64,000 nt of DNA from Ovoidimarina sediminis (GTDB lineage Bacteria > Pseudomonadota > Alphaproteobacteria > Rhodobacterales > Rhodobacteraceae). The position numbers and the translations under genes are program-made. Under the pieces are notes generated by a model. It was not told where the DNA came from. It worked only from the letters and a program-made list of their open reading frames with translations, and made no database searches. Below are positions 57,448 through 64,000 of this stretch, piece by piece. The DNA lies in contig NZ_JAWHTE010000009.1 of assembly GCF_032586175.1 (NCBI RefSeq), positions 1 through 64,000 on the forward strand. Direction: 5' to 3'. How positions within the stretch are numbered: the stretch's first letter is position 1; every line of letters starts with the position of its first letter.

Positions 57448-58254
57448 TCACTGGATGCACCAGCCGCCGTCGATGTGGATCATCTGGCCGGTCATGTAGT
57501 CGCTGTCGGAACTGGCGAGGAACGCCGCTGTGCCCTGCACGTCCTTAGGATAGGAGACACGCTTGATCTGGAGGGCGTCGCGGACGATATCCTCATACGC
57601 CTGACCTTCCTTTTCCTTGAAGCCGATATCGACGAGATCCTTGTCGAGCTGTTCCCAGAGCGGAGTGACGACGACGCCTGGCGCGTAGCCGTTGACGGTG
57701 ATGTTGTGTTCCGACAGCGCGATCGCACCGCAATGGGTCAGCGCAAGGCAGCCGTATTTCGAGGTGCAGTACACCGTGACGTCCACGAGCGGCTTGCGGG
57801 AGGCGATGGAGCCCACGTTGATCAGCTTGTAGGGGTAGTCGCGCTTGCCCTGGGCGATCATCTGCTTGGCAGTTTCCTGCATGCCGAGCCACATCGCCTT
57901 GGTGTTCACGTTCATGATGAGGTCCCAGTTGTCCTCGTCGATGTCCATGAAGAAGCGCGGCTTGTTGAGGCCCGCGTTGAAGAGGCCCACGTTGATTTCG
58001 CCGAAAGCATCGACGGTGGCGGCGACGGCGGCGGCGTTATCCTCGCGCTTGGTGACATCCATCTTGACCGCGATCGCCTTGCCGTTGCCGGCGGCGTTGA
58101 TGTCGTCGGCCACCGCCTGCGCCTCGTCGAGGTTCAGATCGCCCAGGCAGACATTCGCGCCCTGTTCGGCGAAATGGCGGGCGTTCGCCTCGCCCATGCC
58201 GCGGGCGGCGCCGGTGATCAGAATATTTTTACCTTTCAGGCGGTTCGGGTCCAT
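57448..58254 (-). CDS. SDR dehydrogenase, butanediol/sorbitol-dehydrogenase-like
   Basis: This 268-residue short-chain dehydrogenase has ILITGAARGMGEANARHFAEQG, FNAGLNKPRFFMD and catalytic VYCTSKYGC. The ending SSDSDYMTGQMIHIDGGW is the hallmark of meso-butanediol/acetoin and polyol dehydrogenases. AGGAGG lies 7 bases before ATG 58254, and the gene starts 31 bases after the solute-binding regulator 2. It is paralogous to the enzyme at 61366-62163 of the divergent transporter operon. It should interconvert a hydroxyl and keto group of the imported compound. Confidence 0.88.
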   Translation of the reverse strand: MDPNRLKGKNILITGAARGMGEANARHFAEQGANVCLGDLNLDEAQAVADDINAAGNGKAIAVKMDVTKREDNAAAVAATVDAFGEINVGLFNAGLNKPRFFMDIDEDNWDLIMNVNTKAMWLGMQETAKQMIAQGKRDYPYKLINVGSIASRKPLVDVTVYCTSKYGCLALTHCGAIALSEHNITVNGYAPGVVVTPLWEQLDKDLVDIGFKEKEGQAYEDIVRDALQIKRVSYPKDVQGTAAFLASSDSDYMTGQMIHIDGGWCIQ

Positions 58255-58285
58255 AGTCTTTCCTCCTCGTGTCACGGGTATTCCG

Positions 58286-60103
58286 CTAATTTTCTATCAG
58301 GGCGTCGGCCCGTTCCTGGGCCTTGCGCAGCGCGTCGCGCGGGCTGACGATGCCGCGCAGCATGTCGTGAAATTCCTCGCCGCAGATCTGGATGATGCCG
58401 GAGATCTCGGGGATCGGCGGGCGCGGCCAGAACTGCAACTCGTCACGCCAGGACATTCCGTCCACCGCCTCGAAGATCGGGGAGGCGCGGCGCACCTCGG
58501 GATCGGCGGCGACGGAGTAGCGCGGGTTGGTGCGGCTGCCGTTCTGGACGTAAAGCTTCTGCGCTTCGGGCGAGGTGAAGACGATGAGCGCCTCGACCGC
58601 CGCGGGGATGCGTTCCTTGGGCAGGTTGGCGGGGATGCCCATGACGTAACCTCCGACCGGCGCGATCGGGTTGGCGCCGGGGCCCGCGGGGTGGGGCAGA
58701 TAGCCCGTCTGGCCGCAGGCGGGCGAGGTTTCGTCGAGTTCGAAATAGGGGGCGAGGAGCGTGTACCCGTAGGTCATCGCGATACGCCCCGCCGCGTAGG
58801 GGCGGATGCGCTCGTACCACGACATCGAGAGGATATCGGGCGGTGAGTATTTCAGGAGTTCGAGCAGGAATTCCGCGGCGCGGAGCCCCGCCTCGTTGTC
58901 GATTGTCGGGCGGTAGTCGCCGCTGGCGAGGTGTTCGGTTTCGAAGCCGCCCGCGATTTCCGGCAGATCAAGCACCGGCTGGCCGAAATCGGCCATGGTC
59001 ATCAGAACGGTGTGGCCGAGTGCGGTGCCGCGTGCCGCGTTCCAGGCGAAGCCGTAGCTGCCACGGCGCGGATCATGCAGCACCTTGGCGGCTTCGAGAA
59101 GCGCTTCGGTCGTGACAGGCGGCTGGAGGCCGGCGGCCGCGAAGAGATCTTTCCGGTAGAACAGGAGTTCCGGCGTTGTCTGGGCCGGGACGCCGTAGGC
59201 GCGCCCGCCCCAATGCGCTGCCTTCCAGCCAGCTGTGTGGAAATCCGCCGGATCGAGGCGCGCGATATCCATCGCCTGTTCGAGCGCCATCAACACGTTG
59301 TTTTGCGCGAATTCGCCGATCCAGGGCAGATCGACGGCGATGATATCGTAGCGGCTGGCGGAGCGGGCGGCGTTGCGCCGCGCTTCTTCGCGCAGCCGGT
59401 CGATCGAGAACGCGCGCTGGTTGATGTGGCAGCCGATCGCCTGTTCGAACTGGCGCTTGAGGTTGTCCATCACCATGAAGGTCGGGTCGCCATGGACGAG
59501 CACGCGCACGCCGCCTGGCGCCTTAAGCGGTTCTGGGCGGATCGGTAGGGGCGGGATCGACTGTGCGGCGGAGTAGCTTCCGCCGAAGTAATAGTCTTTC
59601 GTGTCCGGGGCCTTGGCGTTTCCGGCGAAGCGATCTTCAGCCAGACGACGGATGCGGCCACAGAGCTGTGTCCATTGCGAAAGAAGCTTGTCGCTGGGGT
59701 GCATCGAGAAGCTTTTTCCCGTCCGCGTGCGCGGACGCTGCTCGATGAGACCGGCCTCGACCATCTCTTTCAGGCGCCGGGTGGCGGTAGCGTAGGGCAC
59801 GCGACTGGCGCCGATCAAGGAGGTGGGCGTCACGATTCGCGCCTCGAAATGACCGAGCAGGAGGTGCATCGCCATACGGAGGTGAGGATTGGGGGCGGCC
59901 TGTTCCGACCCGTCTTCCAACTCGTCGCTCAGATCTTCGAGAAAGGACAGGATATCAAGCATTTCGGTCTTCGCCTGGGGCGAGACCGGGTTTGCGATAC
60001 TATGTCCTCCCATCATGCTCATCGAACTCTTTCGATCGTGCGTTTTCGTATCGGACCGCTGCGATGCAGAATTGTCGGATCTGGATAAATAGCGCTTGTT
60101 CAT
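58286..60103 (-). CDS. winged-HTH / ABC solute-binding-domain fusion regulator (paralogue 2)
   Basis: This protein of about 605 residues has a low-complexity N-terminus of about 40 residues. A MarR-like winged HTH lies at about 68-145 (ASRVPYATATRRLKEMVEAG, basic wing RPRTRTGKSFSMHP), then the linker motif YYFGGSY. A family-1 solute-binding domain covers about 195-600 (YDIIAVDLPWIGEFA, PAQTTPELLFYRKDL, ADFGQPVLDL, IAMTYGYTLLAP). No signal peptide is present. It is the paralogue of the protein at 40541 and, like it, is beside a CUT2 transporter. ATG 60103 has GGAAGG 5 bases upstream; a GTG at 60142 and Met codons near 60026 are alternatives. It heads the minus-strand SDR-M24-E1-E2-ALDH-E3 operon, facing tandem palindromes that probably bind it. 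Confidence 0.8.
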   Translation of the reverse strand: MNKRYLSRSDNSASQRSDTKTHDRKSSMSMMGGHSIANPVSPQAKTEMLDILSFLEDLSDELEDGSEQAAPNPHLRMAMHLLLGHFEARIVTPTSLIGASRVPYATATRRLKEMVEAGLIEQRPRTRTGKSFSMHPSDKLLSQWTQLCGRIRRLAEDRFAGNAKAPDTKDYYFGGSYSAAQSIPPLPIRPEPLKAPGGVRVLVHGDPTFMVMDNLKRQFEQAIGCHINQRAFSIDRLREEARRNAARSASRYDIIAVDLPWIGEFAQNNVLMALEQAMDIARLDPADFHTAGWKAAHWGGRAYGVPAQTTPELLFYRKDLFAAAGLQPPVTTEALLEAAKVLHDPRRGSYGFAWNAARGTALGHTVLMTMADFGQPVLDLPEIAGGFETEHLASGDYRPTIDNEAGLRAAEFLLELLKYSPPDILSMSWYERIRPYAAGRIAMTYGYTLLAPYFELDETSPACGQTGYLPHPAGPGANPIAPVGGYVMGIPANLPKERIPAAVEALIVFTSPEAQKLYVQNGSRTNPRYSVAADPEVRRASPIFEAVDGMSWRDELQFWPRPPIPEISGIIQICGEEFHDMLRGIVSPRDALRKAQERADALIEN

Positions 60104-60156
60104 GACGGCCTTCCCATCGAAAATGTTCAAAACGGCATCCACCTGACATGGTAGAA

Positions 60157-60173
60157 TTATCCAAAATGGATAT
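60157..60173. promoter_or_regulatory. operator-like palindrome, site 1 of tandem pair
   Basis: TTATCC-AAAAT-GGATAT: 6-bp arms with one mismatch at the outer end. It lies 54 bases upstream of the regulator-2 ATG and 152 bases before the divergent SBP gene. Its centre is 21 bases, about two helical turns, from that of site 2. Confidence 0.7.
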
Positions 60174-60177
60174 TACA

Positions 60178-60194
60178 TTATCCGAAATGGATAA
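60178..60194. promoter_or_regulatory. operator-like palindrome, site 2 of tandem pair
   Basis: TTATCC-GAAAT-GGATAA is a perfect 6-bp-arm palindrome of the same design as site 1. The AT-rich repeats stand out against the GC-rich background and lie in the only gap between the two divergent operons, so a single factor bound here could control both. Confidence 0.72.
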
Positions 60195-60324
60195 ATAGAC
60201 AGCAACTCGGATGTGAGAGATTCGGCAAAGTTCGACGCAGTCGTTCGAGTTCGAGTGACACGCGTCCGAACGGGGCGCTTCGGAACAATAACTGTAGCAC
60301 GGGATAATCCGGGAGGAGACCCTG

Positions 60325-61281
60325 ATGAAACTTCGCAACGCTTTTGTGGCGACAACGGCAACCGCCGCACTGACCTTTGGCGGCGCTGCCTTTGCCGACA
60401 CTTTCAAGATTGGCATCACCCAGAACAACGTGGGCGTCGACAGCTATCAGACGACCTATGAAAAAGCCTTCATCGAGGCCGCGGACGGCAATGACGGCGT
60501 GGAGACCGTCGTGCTTGATGCCGGCGGCGACGTGGCCCGCCAGATCGCCCAGATGGAAGATCTGATCCAGCAGGAAGTTGATGCCATCATCATCTGGCCG
60601 ACCAATGGGGAAGCGGTGATCCCTGCTGTTCGCAAGGCGCATCAGGCCGGCATTCCGGTGATTGTCACGAACTCGAACATCGCCGAGCAGGGCTTTGATT
60701 TCGTGAAATCTTTCTCGGGACCGGACAACATCACTCAGGGCCAGCGCTCGGCCGAGATCATGTGCGACAAGTTCAAGGAAATGGGCATCGAGAACGAGGC
60801 CCAGATCGTGCACATCACCGGCCAGCCCGGCTACACCACCGCGATCGAGCGGGCGCAGGGCTTTGACGAGCGTCTGCCCGAGGTTTGCCCGAACGTGACG
60901 ACGCTGGAAACCCAGCCGGGTGACTGGAACCGCGAGAAATCGCAGAAGGTCATGGAAGCATTCCTCGTGAAGTATGACGACATCGACGGCGTCTATGCGG
61001 GTGACGACAACATGGGCGTCGGCGCGCTGAACGCCGCGAAGGCCGCGGGCCGCGACGGCATCATCTTCGTGGGCGCCACGAACTTTGCCGTGGGCTACGA
61101 GGCAATGGCTGCCGGGGATTATTGGGGCTCGATCTACCAGTCGCCGGTCGACGATGCGAAGGCCGCGCTTCAAACCGCGATCGACGTGCTTGAAGGCAAG
61201 GACGTGCCGTTCCTGAACTACTTCGACACGCCGAAGATCACCCAGGACAACATGGGCGACTTCACGAAGCCGGTCTTCTAA
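60325..61281 (+). CDS. CUT2 sugar ABC transporter substrate-binding protein 2
   Basis: This 318-residue periplasmic binding protein of the ribose type has a signal peptide with cleavage after FGGAAFA. The mature domain starts TFKIGITQNNVGVDSYQTTYEKAF and includes DAIIIWPTNGEAVIPAVRKAHQAGIPVIVTNS and DWNREKSQKVMEAFLVKYDD. GGGAGGAG precedes the ATG. It is paralogous to the protein at 42306-43295 but transcribed together with its permeases. A hairpin follows it. Confidence 0.92.
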   Translation: MKLRNAFVATTATAALTFGGAAFADTFKIGITQNNVGVDSYQTTYEKAFIEAADGNDGVETVVLDAGGDVARQIAQMEDLIQQEVDAIIIWPTNGEAVIPAVRKAHQAGIPVIVTNSNIAEQGFDFVKSFSGPDNITQGQRSAEIMCDKFKEMGIENEAQIVHITGQPGYTTAIERAQGFDERLPEVCPNVTTLETQPGDWNREKSQKVMEAFLVKYDDIDGVYAGDDNMGVGALNAAKAAGRDGIIFVGATNFAVGYEAMAAGDYWGSIYQSPVDDAKAALQTAIDVLEGKDVPFLNYFDTPKITQDNMGDFTKPVF

Positions 61282-61307
61282 GACCCGCTTTTTGCAAGAA
61301 AAGATCC

Positions 61308-61334
61308 GCGCGGGGCCGCATTCCGGCCTCGCGC
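61308..61334 (+). terminator. intra-operon hairpin after SBP 2
   Basis: Eleven-base arms GCGCGGGGCCG and CGGCCTCGCGC pair with one G-U wobble around a 5-base loop, 26 bases after the SBP stop. No T tract follows. As after the amino-acid SBP gene at 6154, it probably stabilises the upstream message or attenuates the downstream genes. Confidence 0.6.
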
Positions 61335-61365
61335 ACCGTACGGGACGCGAATGGGAGGTTGCGTC

Positions 61366-62163
61366 ATGGGCCGAGTATCTGGCCGTTCCTGCATAGTGAC
61401 CGGCGCGGCGCGCGGTATTGGCCGTGCCATCGGAGACGCCCTTGTGGCAGAAGGCGCCGATGTCTGTTTTGCCGACATCAATGGCGCGCAGGCTGCTGAA
61501 GCCGCCAAGGCCGCGAAGGCGCGGGCAGAGGGGCAGGGCGCGAAAGTCACCCATGCCGCCGTAGACGTCACCGATCGCGCGCAGGTCAGGGATATGATCG
61601 CGCATACCGTGGACGCCTTCGGCAAGCTGGACGTGAAGTTCAACAATGCCGGCGTGAACAAGCCTCTGAATTTCCTTGATGTGACTGAGGAGAACTGGAA
61701 TTTCATCATGGGCGTGAACGGGCTTGGCTGCCTCATCGGAATGCAGGAAGCCGCGCGCCAGATGATCGCTCAGGGCACGGGCGGAAAGATCATCAATACC
61801 GCCTCGATCGCAAGCCGGCAGGGGTTCGACAATGTGGCGCCTTATTGCGCCTCGAAATGGGCCGTCGTGTCGCTGACGCAATCGGGCGCGCGCGACCTGG
61901 CGAAGCACGATATCACCGTCACGGGGTTTGCCCCCGGGGTCGTGGCCACCGAGATGTGGGAAGAGGTCGACCGCGACCTCATGGAAATCGGCGCGTCCGA
62001 GCGCCCGGGGCAGGCGATGGAGGAGTTTTCCTCGGAGATCCTGAAAGGCCGCGTGGCGCGGCCCGAGGATATTACCGGGACGACGACGTTCCTTGCCTCG
62101 AAAGACAGCGACTACATGACGGGGCAGATCGTCATGATCGACGGAGGCATGACGCTGGTCTGA
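61366..62163 (+). CDS. SDR dehydrogenase, butanediol/sorbitol-dehydrogenase-like (second)
   Basis: This 265-residue short-chain dehydrogenase has CIVTGAARGIGRAIGDALVAEG, FNNAGVNKPLNFLD, catalytic PYCASKWAVVSLTQ and the ending DSDYMTGQIVMIDGGM. It shares this ending and the NAGxNKP motif with the enzyme at 57448-58254. ATG 61366 has GGGAGG at the right distance; an ATG at 61351 overlaps that site. It is inserted between SBP and permease genes, which ties its polyol/ketose substrate to the transported ligand. Confidence 0.88.
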   Translation: MGRVSGRSCIVTGAARGIGRAIGDALVAEGADVCFADINGAQAAEAAKAAKARAEGQGAKVTHAAVDVTDRAQVRDMIAHTVDAFGKLDVKFNNAGVNKPLNFLDVTEENWNFIMGVNGLGCLIGMQEAARQMIAQGTGGKIINTASIASRQGFDNVAPYCASKWAVVSLTQSGARDLAKHDITVTGFAPGVVATEMWEEVDRDLMEIGASERPGQAMEEFSSEILKGRVARPEDITGTTTFLASKDSDYMTGQIVMIDGGMTLV

Positions 62164-62191
62164 CACCGGACCGGCGCGAGGGAGGACGGAA

Positions 62192-63208
62192 ATGGCTGAC
62201 GCCGCGAACAAGGACGTGACGAAGGAACGGGGCGCCGGCGGGCTGTCGGGCGCGAAAATTGGCGCGTTCCTGGCCCGGAACGGAATTCTGGTGGCCTTTG
62301 CCGTCTTCATGATTGGTTTCACGCTGGCCAACAGCCGGTTCCTCGACCCCGACAACGTGATGGGGGTGATCCGGTCGTCGGCGATCCTGGGCGTGATGGC
62401 GCTTGGGGTGACCTTCGTCGTGATCTCGGGCAACCTCGATCTTTCCGTCGGCTCGATGATGAGTTTCTCGACCATCGTGGTGCTGGACCTGCACGACAAG
62501 ATCGGGCCGACGCTGGCGATCCCCGCGATGTTCGCGATGACGCTGTGTCTTGGCGCGTTCATCGGGTTCCTGGTGGGGTACCTGAAGCTGAATTCCCTGA
62601 TCGTGACGCTTGGCATGCTGTCGGCGATCCACGGGCTGACGCTGACCTATTCGGGCGGCAAGAACATGGATATCGCCGACAAGGAGGGCACCTGGTTCGC
62701 CGTCTTCGGGCAGGGCGATGCGCTTGGCGTCCCGGTCCCGATCCTGCTTTTCGTGGCGCTGGCGGCGCTTCTGGGGATCGTGCTGGCGAAAACGCCCTTC
62801 GGGCGCAAAGTCTACGCCGTGGGCGGCAACGGGACGGCGGCGACCTTCTCGGGCATTCGCCGCGCCCGCGTCGTCTTCATGTGCTACGTGATGAGCGCGT
62901 TCTGCGTGGCGACGGCGGGACTTATCCAGGCCAGCCGGTCGCTCGGCAGCCAGAACACCGTGGGCCAGGGGCTGGAGCTTGAGGTGCTGGCCGCGATCAT
63001 TCTTGGCGGCGCGTCGCTTCTTGGCGGGTCGGGCACGATCTTCAAGACGGTGATCGGGGTTCTGATCCTCGGCTTCATTCAGAACGGCCTTCTGCTGATG
63101 GGCCTTCAGTTCTACGCCCAGTACGTCGTGACATGGGTGATCATCATTCTGGCCGTCTGGCTTGATATCGCGGCCAAGCGTGGCCGGCTTCTGTCGCCAA
63201 TCGCTTAA
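62192..63208 (+). CDS. CUT2 sugar ABC transporter permease 2a
   Basis: This 338-residue RbsC-type permease has the hallmark LGVTFVVISGNLDLSVGSMMSFSTI and gate-region GGASLLGGSGTIFKTVIG. It is closely similar over its length to the permease at 43563-44516 (for example NAxDTWFAVFG versus KEGTWFAVFG and the shared QNTVGQG/QNTIGQG). GGGAGGA precedes ATG 62192. A charged N-terminal extension of about 25 residues is absent from the paralogue. Confidence 0.92.
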   Translation: MADAANKDVTKERGAGGLSGAKIGAFLARNGILVAFAVFMIGFTLANSRFLDPDNVMGVIRSSAILGVMALGVTFVVISGNLDLSVGSMMSFSTIVVLDLHDKIGPTLAIPAMFAMTLCLGAFIGFLVGYLKLNSLIVTLGMLSAIHGLTLTYSGGKNMDIADKEGTWFAVFGQGDALGVPVPILLFVALAALLGIVLAKTPFGRKVYAVGGNGTAATFSGIRRARVVFMCYVMSAFCVATAGLIQASRSLGSQNTVGQGLELEVLAAIILGGASLLGGSGTIFKTVIGVLILGFIQNGLLLMGLQFYAQYVVTWVIIILAVWLDIAAKRGRLLSPIA

Positions 63209-63221
63209 GGGAGAACGACCA

Positions 63222-64000
63222 ATGGCACCCGGCACGGTTTCGACCTTCCTGAAAAGCGGCGCGATCTGGGGTTTTGTCGTCCTCGAACTGATCTTCTTCT
63301 CTACGGTGGGAGAGATGTTCGCGGTCACCGACAAGGCGTTTATGGACGCGGGCAACATGCTGCTTCTCTTCAAGCAGTCGGCCCCCATCGGGATCATTGC
63401 GATGGGAATGACCATCGTCATGATCAACGGCAATATCGACCTGTCGGTGGGGGCGACATATGCGTTGGCGGCGATCGTGCTTCTCGACAGCATGACATGG
63501 CCGATCTTCGCGGGCCTCGGCGACTGGGTGATCCCGGTGGCCTGGGCGCTGGCGCTGCTCACGGGCACGATCCTTGGTGCGATCAACGGGTTCATCGTCT
63601 GGAAGACGGGGGTGGATGCGTTCATCGTGACGCTGGGCGCGATGCTGGGCTATCGTGGCCTTGTCTTCATGTACAATGGCGAGCAGCCGACGAGCCACCT
63701 GAACTGGACGCTCGTCGATTTTGCCGAGGCGCAATTTTTGGGGCTGCACACGCCCACGTGGTTCCTCTTGGCGGTGACGCTTCTGATCTGGCTTCTGATG
63801 ACGAAGACGGTGCATGGGCGGAACGCCTATGCGATCGGCGACAACCGGGATGCTGCGGTGAATGCCGGGATCCGGGTGGGCCCGCACATGATGATCAACT
63901 TCATGATCATCGGGTTTCTGGCGGCGCTTTCGGCGGTGGTGTTCTATTCCGAAAGCGGTTCGGTCAACCCCAATGACGGGGAGCTTTACGAGTTGTGGAT
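63222..64000 (+). CDS. CUT2 sugar ABC transporter permease 2b (partial)
   Basis: The frame starts at ATG 63222, after the purine tract AAGGGAGAACG, and is open to the window end, giving about 259 residues. It encodes an RbsC-type permease with GMTIVMINGNIDLSVGATYALAAIV and HGRNAYAIGDNRDAAVNAGIRV, and matches the permease at 44513-45490 in the same order (YAVGDNIEAAHDAGINV there). The C-terminal part and presumably the ATPase gene lie beyond 64000. Confidence 0.9.
   Translation, partial: MAPGTVSTFLKSGAIWGFVVLELIFFSTVGEMFAVTDKAFMDAGNMLLLFKQSAPIGIIAMGMTIVMINGNIDLSVGATYALAAIVLLDSMTWPIFAGLGDWVIPVAWALALLTGTILGAINGFIVWKTGVDAFIVTLGAMLGYRGLVFMYNGEQPTSHLNWTLVDFAEAQFLGLHTPTWFLLAVTLLIWLLMTKTVHGRNAYAIGDNRDAAVNAGIRVGPHMMINFMIIGFLAALSAVVFYSESGSVNPNDGELYELW

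Noticed and set aside
60178..62616. 812-codon minus-strand frame across SBP 2, SDR and permease 2a
   Set aside because: It spans three well-supported plus-strand genes, their intergenic hairpin and the operator region; no domain is recognisable.
62132..63625. 497-codon minus-strand frame over the permease 2a/2b genes
   Set aside because: Shadow of two membrane-protein genes; the translated sequence is hydrophilic and low in complexity.

Overview
The window is high-GC DNA of alphaproteobacterial character. Its gene content fits a marine Rhodobacterales (Roseobacter-type) chromosome or large replicon: a four-subunit sarcosine oxidase, a tryptophan/anthraniloyl-CoA operon, a TMA-methyltransferase remnant, many SDR and Gfo/Idh enzymes, and CUT2 sugar transporters. 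This placement is an inference from family content and codon usage. I saw no rRNA, tRNA, CRISPR array or insertion sequence. Almost everything is catabolic enzymes, their transporters and one-component regulators, packed in overlapping operons.

Left part (1-14000). After a broken sensor-kinase 3' end come a MATE exporter, an XRE-cupin regulator and an AhpD-like protein on the minus strand, opposite a polar amino-acid ABC transporter. Next is an oxygenase island: a Rieske ferredoxin with a membrane di-iron hydroxylase and a NicX/M29-fold protein (minus), a LysR regulator, a Rieske oxygenase and a P450 (plus), and a PhyH-type dioxygenase (minus). Two matching LysR-type palindromes mark the LysR start and the Rieske-P450 promoter.

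14150-22445. A heterotetrameric sarcosine-oxidase operon (soxB-soxD-soxA-soxG) starts from a well-formed promoter that leaves almost no 5' leader. It is followed by an AstE/DoeB-like deacylase on the minus strand and a plus-strand trio of a HisC-like aminotransferase and two small TPP-decarboxylase subunits. Together with the oxygenases, these genes suggest degradation of an N-methylated nitrogen compound; the substrate is not determined. LysR and XRE-cupin regulators and two gene remnants (a frameshifted mttB 3' end and a GMC 5' end) lie at 22400-24750.

24855-37772. This is a complete tryptophan to kynurenine to anthranilate to 2-aminobenzoyl-CoA degradation module. Ten overlapping minus-strand genes run from the bifunctional anthraniloyl-CoA monooxygenase/reductase to a RidA homologue. 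A divergent kynurenine-formamidase-like hydrolase and a fused enoyl-CoA hydratase/3-hydroxyacyl-CoA dehydrogenase complete it. A long palindrome in the divergent promoter is a likely operator for the operon's MarR protein. The fused gene lost its C-terminus at the border with the next module.

37763-64000. This is a sugar/polyol-type supercluster. Two paralogous CUT2 ABC transporters flank a long minus-strand operon encoding a complete 2-oxoacid dehydrogenase complex (E1 alpha and beta, an E2 split over two genes, E3), an aldehyde dehydrogenase, SDRs and an unusual M24-fold protein. Two IolG-like dehydrogenases and a GMC oxidoreductase lie alongside. The most striking observation is a pair of paralogous proteins, next to the two transporters, that join an N-terminal winged helix-turn-helix to a full-length family-1 ABC solute-binding domain without a signal peptide. 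They look like cytoplasmic one-component sugar sensors built from a periplasmic-type binding protein. Tandem and related palindromes in the promoters beside them are candidate operators.
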